Assembly: GCA_019775845.1 (NCBI GenBank)
Contig: JADQAV010000020.1
Coordinates: 62,001-126,000, forward strand
Source: Myrmaecium sp. VS I D KN 1
Lineage: Eukaryota; Ascomycota; Dothideomycetes; Valsariales; Valsariaceae
DNA: 64,000 nucleotides
Reading direction: 5' to 3'
Within the stretch, counting starts at the first letter, position 1. Every line of letters begins with the position of its first letter. The notes under the pieces were generated by a model, which did no database searches, was not told the origin of the DNA, and worked only from the letters and a program-made list of their open reading frames with translations. This document shows, piece by piece, positions 31,024 to 42,571 of the stretch. The translations under genes were made by a program, and so were the position numbers.

Positions 31024-32978
31024 GCGTGTCCGTCTTCTGAGATTTCTGGTAATCTAGACGCGCGGAAGCCAAGAGGGGAACCAGCGAAGTAATTTAAGAT
31101 GGATGGCGGAGTGGAAGAGGAGAGAAGGTAGACTGAAGCGAGAGAGAACAGGAAGAGAGAAGAGCGATCCAACGATCGACTGGAAAGTGATTCGAGGCTT
31201 CCCTTCGTCACTCCTAACCGTACACGTTGAAGCCGTTGATGCGGAGCTTGTACTCGGTGATGAGGCGACGGGAGGAGTTGAGATGGTGGTACTGGCCGGT
31301 CACGGATGGTGCGGCAGTCACGAGCATTGCCGGGGGCGGTTGCGACGGCGAGACGGTGGGATCCACGATGATGAGGGAGTGAAAGGGGGAGGGAAGGGAA
31401 GAGAGATAAGAACAGATCTTGCTGGATACCCTGGACCTGTTTGAGTTTGATCCGGGATGAGACCAGGTATTATATACTAGGACGTGGGAATCCGGGTGTG
31501 CCTGATGGATGGACCTCAACGGACGTATCCACGCTCCCTCGTTTCGCTCCGGCCAGCAGCGGGAATCCGATGCGTAGGTAAGGAGAGGCCGCGGTTTTTC
31601 TCCCCTCCGACGTCGAGATGTTCGGGGTCCAGGTGCTCCAAAGAGGAAGAAGGAGTAAGAAGCAGAAAAAGAAGTCGAAAAAAAAGAGGGCGACAGCTCT
31701 ACCTAAACCCCCCGGTAGTAGTGGACGATCGGCAAATCGGCGAAAGGGGGTAAGGGTAAATAGATAAGCAACCGTCCGTCGTCTTCGGTTTCAACCCCCG
31801 GTCTTTCTTCTTCGTCGTCGCGCTCTCTCCGTCAGTACGTCCGGAGTCTGCCTGACGGGAAACAGATGAGAATGTAAGATGGATAAGGTAGGTCCGTCAG
31901 GAACGCGCCTCGGTAGATGTATCACCCGGAGGACCTGTGGGTGGGGCGGGCGCGGGCGGGAGGAAAGGGCCCCGTGGGTAGTAGAGGGGCTGTAGGTGGA
32001 TGGATGAGATGAGATGAGATGAAATGAAACCTAGGTGTCGGCTTCCTGTCTGTCTTTCCTTCGTTCCCGCGATGATGAATGCTCCCTTCCGGCGACGGGA
32101 CAGCTGGTTGATCGGTAGGTAAGGTAAGGTAAGGTAAGGTAAGGTAAGAGAGAAACGAGCTGGCTGGCTGGCTGGCTGGATGGAAGAACGAGATATCACC
32201 CCAGATATCTCCTCTCCAGTCCTCCTCGGCTCGGCAACTAACTAGCAACTAGTAATCAATCTGGTTGCCGACGTCGCAAGCGGGCGGGTGCTTCGTACAA
32301 ATGCCAGTAGGTAATCAGGACGGATGGGATCACTGTGAACGATGATGGCGTTTCGGGGGTGGATAAGTTAGGTAGTGGGTTCAGGTAGCAAGGTCGTAGC
32401 GTGTGTTTGCCCCAGATTCCCGCGACGCCCCGGCCGGACGGGATGTGATTCTTCCGCCAATAGGGGGCTCCCTAGGTCACTGAGGTGGCGGGGAGGGTGG
32501 TCGCGGGGGTGCCGGCAGCGCGGGGGAGGGGGGAACCTAGAGAGGGCGGGGGGACCCACGGAGCTTCGGGGTTTGATGGCCGACTGCTACCTACTAGCTC
32601 TCCGGCATGCCCGTTCACTTCGTATCGGGATCATCCGGCTTAAACATGAGATCTGTCTATGGAACATATAGCATGTAAGTAGAAACATGGTATTATCAGC
32701 GAAAACTGCTCCTTGAAACAGATTGCCCACGGAGAAACGAAGACGGAACTCCCTCCCCCCGCATTCCGTGTTAACTCCAGTACGAAAAACAGGAAGAGCA
32801 AAAAAACGAAAGACGAAAGCTAGTAGAACTAAAGAACCAAAACAAGATCCCCAGCCTTAGAAAAGAAACTACGAAAGAAATCAAAAGTACTACCCAAGAA
32901 ATCCCAAAAGCGCCCAGCAAACTCCCCTCCCCCCTTTCCTTACCCCCATCAGACCTCCCCTTCATCAACCCACACCCT
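31024..32978. other. Intergenic, QutR promoter region
   Basis: No gene. It holds (GGTAA)6 at 32118-32147, (TGGC)n at 32161-32179, ATGAGATGAG runs near 32005 and two CCTAGGT motifs (near 32030 and 32472), similar to those in the 9.8-16.2 kb desert. Confidence 0.5.
32118..32147. repeat. (GGTAA)6 microsatellite
   Basis: Six perfect pentamer units. Confidence 0.9.
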
Positions 32979-34920
32979 TCAAACCCCCTCCACCGGATCC
33001 CCCAAATGCAACCTCACCGCCGCCCAATTATCCGCGCACGAAAACGGGTTCCCAGCCGCGCCGCGGGCGAGCGCCACACCGGAGGCATACGTTCCGACCA
33101 CGCACTTCGAAAAAGAAAAGGTGGTCAGCCATCACACACATAGATGGAAAGAAGAGCAGACAAAGAGAAGACTCACAATCGCCGTGCCCAGCGCAAGGAT
33201 GCCGATGTTGAGGACGGTGAGGCAGATCTTGGTCGTCGAGGCCGTGTACCGGCCGCGGTTCATGTGCAGCCACAGCCCGCCTGTCAGGCCGAAGGAGAAC
33301 CAGGAGGAGAAGAGGGCGGCCTGGGGTAGGGGATTGATGTGTTAGAGATGAGATGACGGTGGCTGACTGTTACGGTGAAAGCGGAACGAAAAGAAGACTC
33401 ACGATCAAACCCAACAGCAGATTGAAATTCGGCACCGCCTCCGCAACCAACCACGCCAGCACCCAGCAAGCCGCGCCGATGAGGACCCAACTCCACCAGC
33501 CCCAGCCGCGCCGGCTGCGCTCCCGCACCCGGCCCTCATGGCCCCGGAGCTGCCAGAACGTCACCCACACGTACTTGACGGCCACGTTCCCGTTCACGAC
33601 GCCGGCGATGACGATGGTCGGGGCGGCGAGGCCAAAGGCGACCTTCATCACGGCCCGGGGCGCGCTGCCCAGCGCCGGGCTGAGCACCTCGTCCCCGGCG
33701 TAGTAGTAGATGACGATGGAGATGACGATGTAGAAGCAGGTCGCGGTGATCTGCATGAAGGCGAGGGAGAAGCGGAAGTGGCGGGGCCGCTCGAGCTCGG
33801 AGACGATGCTGAAGAAGGCGACGTGGCCGGCGTAGGCGAGGATGATGATCAGGACGCTGTTGACGGCTTGGAAGAATGGGAGGTGCTGCGTGCGGAAGGC
33901 GATGATGTGGCCGGGGTTCGGGGATGGCGGGGAGAGACCGATGCCGATCGTGGCGGTCAGAACAGCGGTCAGGATGGAGATGAAGGAGAGGAGGGAGAGA
34001 TAAGAGACTTTGTGCAGGCGTCGGGGCAGGCAGCAGAAGAAGGAGACCGCCAGGCCACAGAACGCCCAGAGGACGGTGCAAGCGCCGTGGTCGGTGAGAG
34101 CGTTCATCATGACGCCGAAGCTGAGGAGGTGCGCGGCCATGATGAAGACGAGGATGAGGACTTGGGCGACGGCCATGATCCAGTACCCCGGCGCGCCTGC
34201 GACGACGCGGCCCGCGTCCGCAAAGGACATGCAGGACGGGTATCGTTCTTTCCATTGCATGACCACGTAGCCGGTGTAGTATGCGATGAAGCCGAGAATG
34301 GTTATGACGAGAATGGCGCTGTAAGAGTTAGCATAGGAGCCCCTCTGGGATGGCTCTACGAAGACTCCTTACGTGGCAAGGCCGAGCGTCGCGACGGCTT
34401 GCGGCAAGGCGAGAACGCCCAGGGAGATGGTTTCCGCGATCATGACGAAGCCGGCGTGCCTGGTGGGTTGGTCAGAGTGGATTTGAGAGAGCGGAAATCG
34501 GATGTATACCCACCACCACTTCATAGTTTTGTAATGTATGTGTTCTGTGTCATTCTTGTCGACATCAAGGGCATCGGCATGGCGCTGACTGGTTGTCAGT
34601 GAAACGTCCCCATCCTGACGGACGTAAGGAGTCAACAGCTCGTTCAAGCAAAACCCAGAAGGGTGAGCCGGAATGGGACATGCACTGCCAAACACGCGCG
34701 TCCACAGCCATCACTACCGTACCTCTCCGTCGTCTGCTTGCTTTTCTCCTCCACACACATATTCGGTGGCCTTGACAACCTTGACAGCTTTTTCGCCGTT
34801 GCTGTCAGGTCGCTTTTGGCTTGGCTGATTCTCAGACGGAGGTGTCGGGAGGCGCTCCGAAGCTTGTGGTGAGTTGAAGGGGGCCTGCGTGCCATTGTAG
34901 GCACTGGAACTGGAAGACAT
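32979..34920 (-). CDS. Amino-acid transporter, AAAP family
   Basis: Six exons: 34759-34920, 34514-34614, 34373-34459, 33403-34318, 33177-33320 and 32979-33104, giving 511 residues. The hydrophilic N-terminus is rich in Ser/Pro. The transporter core opens with the family signature across a splice junction (YKTMKWW then HAGFVMIAETISLGVLALP), followed by about ten further hydrophobic spans, for example ILVITILGFIAYYTGYVVM, AVLTATIGIGL and VNSVLIIILAYAGHVAFFSI. The C-terminus is short. Such proteins carry neutral amino acids with protons at the plasma membrane or vacuole; the substrate cannot be told. The second exon uses the upstream GT of a TGGTGGTGG run as donor, since only that keeps the frame. 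ATG at 34977 is an alternative start, 19 residues longer. Confidence 0.9.
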
Positions 34921-36557
34921 GTTCAAAGCAAGGGTGCTGGCAAGTTTGAGATCAAGCAGCACACGATCGAGGTCCATGAACTGGGGCAGAAGAATGGAGC
35001 TGCAGGGGGGACGCAGGCTTCTTATGCGAGGACTGAGTGGCAGGAAGCGGAGTGCGGGGGTAGCGATAGGCCTCTACCATGGTCAAGCGCTCAGAGGGGC
35101 GATAGAGGGCCCTCAGGCGGTGCAGAAGTCTGTGAGATAAGATAGGTACTGTGGTCGGGATTGAGAAGGAGACCGTGGTAGGGAAGAAGCTTAACCTGCT
35201 GCGTCCGTTGATATCAGCGGTAGCGGTCAATTCACCAATCATGAAAGTAATAATGTCAAGCTGGGGATATGACCCGCCGGAGCACGGAAGATATAGTCGA
35301 CTGGAGTCGGATCGGTGGTTGAAGAAGACATGATTGCATTCTTTCTAGGTACTGCCGATATGTTGGCGTTGAGAAAGACGAGAAGGAAAGAGCGGTCGAC
35401 GGCCGCTGTCTTGACGGACTGAACGTGGCTCTTCAAATCTCCCCTTACACTCACGAGGGACTCTCTCAAGCGATATGGTCCGCGTCAGCTCTTTCGCAGA
35501 AGCTCTCCAAGCATATCCGGCTTCGGGATGGTGGAGCGTGTGGGAAACCGTACTGCACGACATGCCGGCATCCCTGGGGTCAACCGTCGAGATAAGGAGA
35601 AGTGTCGAGTAGCTTGACCAACGTAAATACATTCACGTTGTAAGAGCATCGCATTCTCATGCTGTAATCGGACGGGAAGTATGATAAGCTCGCCTCAGGG
35701 AAACCTTCTCTTCTGTTGAGTTTTTCCTGTCCGGACTGCTGCAGGCAGGCTTCGATATGCCATGGGCCATCTTCAAGGCGAGTCATTGCGCCGGCCATAC
35801 TTGTTTCAATCGATCCATAGCAGTTGAAAACCAGGGAAGACGTTCTGACGGGCTCGTCGTGCCGAACGGTAACGCGGGGAAGTGATGAAGTGAAGTGGAG
35901 AGGGCGGAGGGAAGAGTGGAGAGGTGGAGAGGCGGAGGTGGAATGGACAAGGGGCACTCGGTTCTCCCGCAACGCTTTGAGCCACACCATCCCGGCCAAC
36001 AACCAGAACAACAGTCCGGCCTCAGTCGCCAATCAGGAACCGCGCAGATGCATCCAACCTGTTCTCCCTGACTTCCAGCTAGAGGAGTTAATATGGCTTG
36101 CTGGGCAGGCGGCCGAGCACGCGCTGGCTGAGAATCTGCGTCTCGCGGAGCTGGAGGATACCTGGAGGATCAAACCACACCCCATCCCCCTCCCATCCCA
36201 TCCCAACATCATCCGCTCTCTCATTCCACTCCATCCCCCTCCGTCCAACCATCTCCCAGCCGAGAAATCACACAGCCAGCTCGTGTCCCTCACCAGCTCA
36301 TCCAGGGTGGCACCGCATCCACGCCATCCGCCTCTGCGACGTGTGTGGTAGCTGACCGACCGCGCGCCCTCTCACCACCCCTTCCGTGATCACACCCGTG
36401 TCGCGAATAAACACCACGCCCTCCCATCCTCCCCTCTCTCCCTCCCTACATCAACCTCAACGCCGCCCTTCCAACACCTCTCTCTACCTTCGTGACCGTC
36501 CTTCGCGCTTCGTCCAACAGCCTCCCACCCATCAACCCCCATCCATCCCATCCCACA
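34921..36557. other. Intergenic, divergent promoters
   Basis: It lies between the transporter (minus) and the Dot5-type gene (plus). One 175-codon plus-strand frame (35824-36351) contains a helix-like run (ELIWLAGQAAEHALAENLRL) but is otherwise unconvincing. CT-rich leader before 36558. Confidence 0.45.
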
Positions 36558-37406
36558 ATGGTCGAGCTCCGCAAGCGCAAAGCGCCCCCCGCGCCCGCAC
36601 CCGCACCCGCCCCTCCAGCAAAGAAAAAGACGACCACCGCGAGCAAATCCAAAGCCGCGAAAGCCGCTCCAACCAAAGCAGTCTCCAAGACCAAGTCCGC
36701 CGCAACCAAGACCAAGACCAAGACCAAGTCTGCCGCGGCCGCAGAGCCAGCAACCGCAGCAGCAGCATCCGAAGCCCCCCCCGCCTCAGCCAACGGCACC
36801 GACCCAGAGTCCGCCTCTCCGCCCGCAGTCGGTACCACCCTCCCGCCCTCCACCCTCAGCCGCTCCATCCTGCTGCACGACGGCACGCCCACCACACTCG
36901 GCACGCTCCTCGAGGCGAGCCAAGCCGGCATCGTGCTCTTCACCTACCCACGCGCCTCAACACCAGGCTGTAAGCCTCCGCCCCCAAAAAACCCCACCCC
37001 CCAACCCAACCCAACTAACCCCCATCACCAAGGCACAACCCAAGCAACCCTCTTCCGCACGCACCACGGCACCCTCACCCACCCCCGCCACGGGCTTGCC
37101 CTCTACGGCCTCTCCGCCGACCCCCCCGCCGCCAACGCCGCTTTTCGTCGTCGCCACGCGCTGCCGTACGCTTTGCTTTCGGATCCGACATCCGCTCTCC
37201 TCCGTGCCCTGGGCGCGGTGAAAAGGCCGAAGGGCACGCGCCGGGGCGTGTTTGTGGTTGGCAAGGAAGGGATGGTGCGTTTGGTGGTGTTTGGGGGACC
37301 GAGGGAGACGGTGGAGACGGTGGGGGGGTTGGTGGGGGGGTGGGAGGCAGAGGGAGGGAAGGAGGAGCAGGGGCAGGAGGAGGAGGGGGGGAAGGGGGAG
37401 GTGTGA
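36558..37406 (+). CDS. dot5: Nuclear thiol peroxidase, Dot5/BCP-type peroxiredoxin
   Basis: Two exons (36558-36969, 37033-37406) give 261 residues. The N-terminal 110 residues are Lys/Ala/Pro-rich with KRK and KKK clusters, a likely nuclear localisation and chromatin-binding region. A peroxiredoxin fold follows: ILLHDGTPTTLGTLL, then VLFTYPRASTPGC with the peroxidatic Cys138, LYGLSADPPAANAAFRRRHA and YALLSDPTSALLRALGAVK. Family members reduce alkyl hydroperoxides in the nucleus. The usual resolving Cys five residues on is Thr143, and I see no other Cys in the protein, so it should act as a 1-Cys enzyme. The intron splits the Cys138 codon (T|GC). The tail is Glu/Gly-rich. The intron is 63 nt and has no stop in frame. 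Confidence 0.88.
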   Translation: MVELRKRKAPPAPAPAPAPPAKKKTTTASKSKAAKAAPTKAVSKTKSAATKTKTKTKSAAAAEPATAAAASEAPPASANGTDPESASPPAVGTTLPPSTLSRSILLHDGTPTTLGTLLEASQAGIVLFTYPRASTPGCKPPPPKNPTPQPNPTNPHHQGTTQATLFRTHHGTLTHPRHGLALYGLSADPPAANAAFRRRHALPYALLSDPTSALLRALGAVKRPKGTRRGVFVVGKEGMVRLVVFGGPRETVETVGGLVGGWEAEGGKEEQGQEEEGGKGEV

Positions 37407-37801
37407 TGTGATTTGATTTGCTTGGGTGTGTAGGGAGTTTCGGTGATTGTTCTCTTCTGCTTTTTGATTTCTGATGTTGATTCCGTTTCACGCTCCACGG
37501 CAGGTTTTCAATACGTTGAATGATTCGATCATCCGTGTAGCGATTCGTGGATACCATTCTACATGCTTCGTTCCCAATGCCATTCCATATCTCAGCAGCA
37601 GAAGCAATAGCAGGCGCTCAGCATCAGCACAGTAAGACAAACACCCAACCATCCAGGCACACGAAACCAACCCAAGAACACCACATAAGAAGAAGACAAA
37701 AAGAAACCGTGGTATTAAACAAAACAAAACAACCCAACAAACATAAAACCCCCTCACAAAGAAGAAGCAAACCAGCCCTCTGAGAGAAAAAAGGAGCTCA
37801 T
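37407..37801. other. Convergent 3' region, Dot5-type gene and shugoshin
   Basis: A short A-rich spacer between two stops; nothing else seen. Confidence 0.5.
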
Positions 37802-40161
37802 CTAAACCATCATACTCCTCCTCCGATTCACCTTCTCCTCTCCAGTCGCACCCGCACGCCCTCCACCCCCACCACCCCCACCAGCAGCAGAAGCAGAAGC
37901 AGCCGCCGTTCTACCCTTGCCCGCAGCAGCACCTTCCCTCTCCCTCTCCCTCCTCCGACTAACTCCCGAAGCCGCACCCACACCCCTACGCTCCACCTTC
38001 CCCTCCCCATCCTCCTCCCCCCTCCCCAAACCCTCAGCATCCCCAGACGACGACGAAGAGCTCGACATCCCCAAAACACTATGCCTGCGCGCAGCCGCAG
38101 CCGCCGCAGTCGCCGCCGACGATCCACCCTTCACCCGTCCCTCCTGCAACCTCCTTACAGTCTTCAGCTGCTGCTGCTGCTGCTGCACCTCCTCCTCCTT
38201 CGCCTCCACATCCTCCCCCCCATCAAACTCAAAAATCCGAAACCGCTCTTCAACCACATCCAGCGTCCTTGCGCCCTTACCACGCAGGGGGCTTCCCTCC
38301 TCCTCCTGCTCCCCCCTGCCGCCCATCCCCCCCTTCCCCCCATTCTCACTCTTCTCCCTCTTCACCCGAACAACGCGGCCCGCACTCACACTCCCACTCT
38401 TACTCCCACTCTTCCCCGCGCTCCCCCTCGGCCTCGTCGAGCCCATCCCCAATCCCAAGCCCATTCCCTCATCCTCGCCACCGCTCGCGCTACCGCCAAA
38501 ACTCACGCTTCGTCTGCTTCCCACGACGCCGGGTACCACCGCGTCGACGAGCTTCTCGTCCGGCCGGCGCATCTTCGCGATCAGGCTCGGTTCGGCGTAG
38601 TTCACCGCCGTGCGGGCACGACGGGAGGGCCGGCCGCTGGCGGCTGCGGCTGCGGCAGCGTCGGAAGCTGGAGCGGGGCTAGCGCGGCCGGTGGTGCTGG
38701 AGGAGGGAGGTGCGGGGGTTTTGGGGTCGAGTGGTGGGGCGTCTGCGGGTGCCTGTGATGCCGGGTTGTCGATCTCGGTGTCGTTGGCGTTGTTGTTGTT
38801 GTCGTGGGGTGATGGGAGCTCGACGGTTTCGAACACGTCTGGTGGTGGTGGGGGCGGAGGGATGGTTAAGGTTGGTTTGCTGGAGGTGCGGGAAGAGCTG
38901 CGGGAGGTGTTGCGGGAGGACGGCTTGCTGGAAGTACTGTTGGTGGAGGATGATCGTTTGAATTCGGGCTTTTCTGGTTTTTCTGGCTTGTCTGGCTTGT
39001 CGGAGGTATTGTGGTTGGCTTTGACTTTCTTCGGGGAGAGGACGGGGTCGGTGTTGACGGGTTCTATTTCAGATGTTAGCAAGTGCAAAGGGGACGATGG
39101 GTTGGAGATGTGATGATGATCCAAACGTACTGTTTCCTAGAACCCTACGGTCAGGGTGGAGGATCGGGACCGACTCGATTTTGTCATTCTTGCGGCTGAA
39201 TCTGAACTCCTCTGCCGACGCGATCTCCGTCTCCTGAAGAGGCTCTTCCTCACGTGCTTTCCGCTTCGCGCCAGCGCGAACGGGCTTGATTGGTTCTCCA
39301 GACAGCAGGTCTGCTTCCACTGCATGCTCAGGCGGAGACTGGAAGATGGACATCCGTCGGACGCTGCTGCTATCTCGTCGCTTCTTTCTCGTCTCGAGAT
39401 TGACAGAGAGCTCAGCCGGCAGGTCATCTTGCTCGCCCTCGGGCGCCTTCTCTTGCACCGCTGCCGGGGCCGCAAACTTGATCGGCTCTTCGTCGAAATG
39501 CGCGACAGGTGGTGGACCGAGCTCTGGGGATTCTCCGCTTTCGTTTTCGATGATCGCTCGAATCTCCTCTGAGTCCAAGGTCTGACGAGGGTAGAACTTG
39601 TCTTCCGATATCGTCGGCATAATCCCTTCTCCGTTCATCACTTCTGACAGCAGCAGCGTGTTTCTCCACTGTCTCTCATGCGGGGAGCGCTTCGTCGCGG
39701 TAGCCTGAGGCTTACATCGCGGCGGTCGGTCGTGAAGGTTTCCCAGATCCGTCACCAGGCTCCCGAGTTCTTGTATTTTCGCCTCTAGTTGATCCTTAAG
39801 GATGGCGAGGTTGTTTCGGCTCGGCAGCGCGCGCTGGTCCTCAACCTCGGTCTTGAGGTGGATAATCTCTTCGCGCAGCGCGAGATTCTCGGCGAGTAAG
39901 CGGGCGCTCTCTTGTTCCAGGTTGCGGATGCGGATGGACTGGTTGGAGTTGGTTCTATGTAACGGATTAGCATCTCTTCCTCATTGACTCGACTATCCGA
40001 ATAGATGGACCTACTTTGCCAGTTCGCGGTTCTGCCTCAGAAATCGTCGCTTTACTGTGATAATGGTTAAAACACGCGTGCGCAGCGTCAAACATGTCTC
40101 GGAGCAACTCACCCGCATCGATCGACTCCGCAGGCACCGGCGCCTCGTTCAACCGCGCCAT
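37802..40161 (-). CDS. sgo1: Shugoshin, centromeric cohesin protector
   Basis: Four exons: 40113-40161, 40015-40054, 39131-39954 and 37802-39063, giving 724 residues. The N-terminal shugoshin coiled coil is assembled over two introns (VKRRFLRQNRELAKTNSNQS, then IRNLEQESARLLAENLALRE and IIHLKTEVEDQ); this part binds PP2A. A long disordered middle with KPEKPEKPEF repeats follows. The conserved basic SGO motif is ARTAVNYAEPSLIAKMRRP, which in the family binds phosphorylated histone H2A. The C-terminus is low-complexity. The protein protects centromeric cohesin from separase. It shares a 442-bp divergent promoter with dad2, another kinetochore gene. Two small first exons (49 and 40 nt) are needed to read the coil. 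Confidence 0.93.
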
Positions 40162-40603
40162 ATGCGCTGGGAGGGGATAAATGGAAACGGTTGAAAATAT
40201 ACTAGCAAAACAAAGCGATCGTCGTGATATGAAACCGTCGCAGTGTTGGCCGACTACGGAGTGCGCATGTGGTTGCAGAAGCTGCAATTGCCGTTTTTCG
40301 ATGTGGGTTGTCGTCGGATTCGAGCTTGCCTTGATAGCTTGTGAGATGTTTGAAGTCGAGCACCAAAGGGTAAACAATCGGCTTGGCCCTTGACGACGGG
40401 CACGTGAAATGCGATCGACAGGGACCCCTTCACGTTCGCAAACCCCCACCAACAAACCGCGACCGTTACACCGCTGCCCAACGAGCTTGTTACTGCACCG
40501 TCGCAGCTTTCAACAGACCAGCAATATACAAACCCGAAATTGTACACACATATATTAACATCAGTGCCGCTACCTCCTTAACGTCGCGATTTGTACCATC
40601 ACG
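40162..40603. promoter_or_regulatory. Bidirectional promoter sgo1 / dad2
   Basis: 442 bp between two divergent ATGs. It must contain both promoters; no TATA box stands out on either side. Confidence 0.6.
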
Positions 40604-41166
40604 ATGGCCTACCCCTCCCGCAGCCTCCCCTCGCACCTCCGCGGCACCTCCCTCGGCGGGCCCTCCACCTCTTCCAGCGGTCAATCACCCATGCTCGTCG
40701 CCCGCATCAACGAGAAGAAAGCGGAGCTGGCCGGACTCAAGGAGCTGCAAGCCCTCAGCGCCGGTCTGGCCGATCAAATGGAGCAGCTGGAGGCCAAACT
40801 ATCCACACTGTCTGACGGCACGGAAGGTACCTCAATCAAACTCCAAGAAATGCGGATGGTCAATATATACTGACGCTAAACCCCCAGCCGTCGCCGCCGT
40901 GCTATCGAACTGGCACAACGTGTTGCGCGCAATCAACATGGCATCGAGTAAGACCTCCCACCCTGACCGTCGCCAGGCCGGAACCGCTAACCCTGCACGC
41001 AGTGAAAATCCCCAAACCGAAGGAAGAGGAGCACGCGCAGGAGAAGGATGAGGAGGATGGCCAAGAAGACGTCCCGCTGCCGCAAACGCTGGTGCGCATC
41101 CCGACGCAGCAAGCGGGCATGCTACCGCAGATGGGAGGGACGGCGACGGGTGGGAATGCTGATTGA
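40604..41166 (+). CDS. dad2: DASH complex subunit Dad2
   Basis: Three exons (40604-40826, 40888-40947, 41003-41166) give 148 residues. The family core is SPMLVARINEKKAELAGLKE, LQALSAGLADQMEQLEAKL, VAAVLSNWHNVLRAINMAS and LPQTLVRIPTQQ, the order known for Dad2. A Ser-rich N-terminus and a Glu/Asp-rich linker flank it. Dad2 belongs to the ten-protein DASH/Dam1 ring that couples kinetochores to microtubule ends during mitosis. The intron phases agree and both introns are 55-61 nt. Confidence 0.93.
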
Positions 41167-42024
41167 AAGAGGCCTGGCTTCCCCGAAAATTCGAACGCTA
41201 GAGTGGCAGGCCGATATGCTGAGAGGGGCCCGCGGTGCGACGAGGAGGATCGTGGACGCCAGAGGGACTTGTACAGCTGGACGACCATCGGTGTGGGGCG
41301 AAAAGAGCCTTCGTGGGGTGCCTACGAACCACTGATGGGCGGCAGTCGCCCTGTCCGATCAGCGGCCCTCCACGCAGACGGGGCCGATTGGAGTCGGTCT
41401 GCATGCGGCGAATGCGGCGGAGTACTCATCTCCTGCATATTATGGCGACGCCGCCCAATAGGGTCCGTCCAGCGCTGCGGTTCAGGTGATCAAACCGTCG
41501 TGCATTGCATCGTCTTTTCTTCTGCGGGAGGGGGGCATCTAGCGCTGCTTGCTCGACATAATCCTCCAATGTATGTAGATATTGGGATGCGGCTCTTCTG
41601 GTCATGCTGCCCTGAACCATCATTAGACTGCAACGACGTACATATTCCACATGTCAACCCCTGTACTTAGCCATCGGAACGGATTTCGTTCATTTGATGG
41701 AGAGAATCTACTAGGCGTGGCTCTGCCACCTTCACTTTCCTCCTGCCACATCAACCCATCTTCAGGGGTATGTACCAATATCTGCGGTGTACAAGTGCAC
41801 GTCCAGTGAAGCGCATCTCGGTCTTTTGGTTGCCCCGTATCCAATCGAATGGAGGGCCATGGTCCTTTTTTCCAACGCATAGTGAACGCCCATTATCCAA
41901 ACCCAATCCTGAGAACCCGCAGCCCAAACGCCAGTTTACCCAACCACGCCATGCTCCGTTAAACGTGTTCCCTTTCTCTTCTCAAGGGCGCTGTCCCGAA
42001 ATAACCAGCGAAGTTCGGAATGGC
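41167..42024. other. Convergent 3' region, dad2 and ypi1
   Basis: About 860 bp without a recognisable gene; frames overlap on both strands. Probably the two 3' UTRs. Confidence 0.45.
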
Positions 42025-42571
42025 TCATTTCTTGCTGTACTTGGGCATCTTCTCGTACGCGTTCGGGCTGGGCTTCCTGATCTTGCCCTTGCCCTTGTCG
42101 GATCCGGGAGCGGCGTCGCGGCCCCTGTGCTCGCTATGGTCGTGGTTGTGATCGTGATCATGGGGATGGTTGTGGCGGTGGCGGCGGGAGGAGCCGCCCA
42201 CGGGGCGTGCGCGGTCGTAATCGCTGTCATCGGAGTCGCTGTCGGATGAGGAGTCTGATGAGTCTTCGTCGGAGGACTCATCCACGGGTCGGGGCTTGTG
42301 GTAGATGCAGCACACTGCGAGAACGGTTAGCGAGGCGTTGTAATCGTGCGGTGCGGAGGAAGAAGTGGGCACCTTTTGAGGATTTCTTGCCCATGTGCTC
42401 GTTGTCGATAACGTCCTCGGCCCATTGGATATGGCGGTCGTCGGTGTTGCGGGCACGGAGCCGCAGCGTGCCGGCGGGGAGGGTAATAGGGATCGAGGGA
42501 CCAGCTTCTGTCTGTTCGATAGTGGTGCTGCCGCCGCGGGCATGGGCTTGCTGAGTGACAGGGCCGGCCAT
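42025..42571 (-). CDS. ypi1: Type 1 phosphatase inhibitor Ypi1 (PPP1R11 family)
   Basis: Two exons (42373-42571, 42025-42314) give 162 residues. The family core lies across the splice: [20 protein letters not shown], then [20 protein letters not shown]. It includes the PP1-docking RVxF-like region ([11 protein letters not shown]) and the Cys-Cys motif. The C-terminal half is a Ser/Asp stretch ([19 protein letters not shown]), a His-rich run ([18 protein letters not shown]) and a basic end. Ypi1 regulates nuclear Glc7/PP1 and is linked to chromosome segregation in yeast. It fits in length and is compact. Confidence 0.92.

Noticed and set aside
29572-31092. A 506-codon plus-strand frame opposite the QutR-type gene
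   Set aside because: Shadow of a GC-rich coding exon; no family features, while the minus strand shows clear AROM-type domains.
33538-34602. A 354-codon plus-strand frame opposite the transporter
   Set aside because: Acidic low-complexity translation that runs across the transporter's exons and introns alike.
35824-36351. A 175-codon frame with a helix-like stretch upstream of the Dot5-type gene
   Set aside because: Only about 30 residues look protein-like and I found no exon partners; kept as intergenic.
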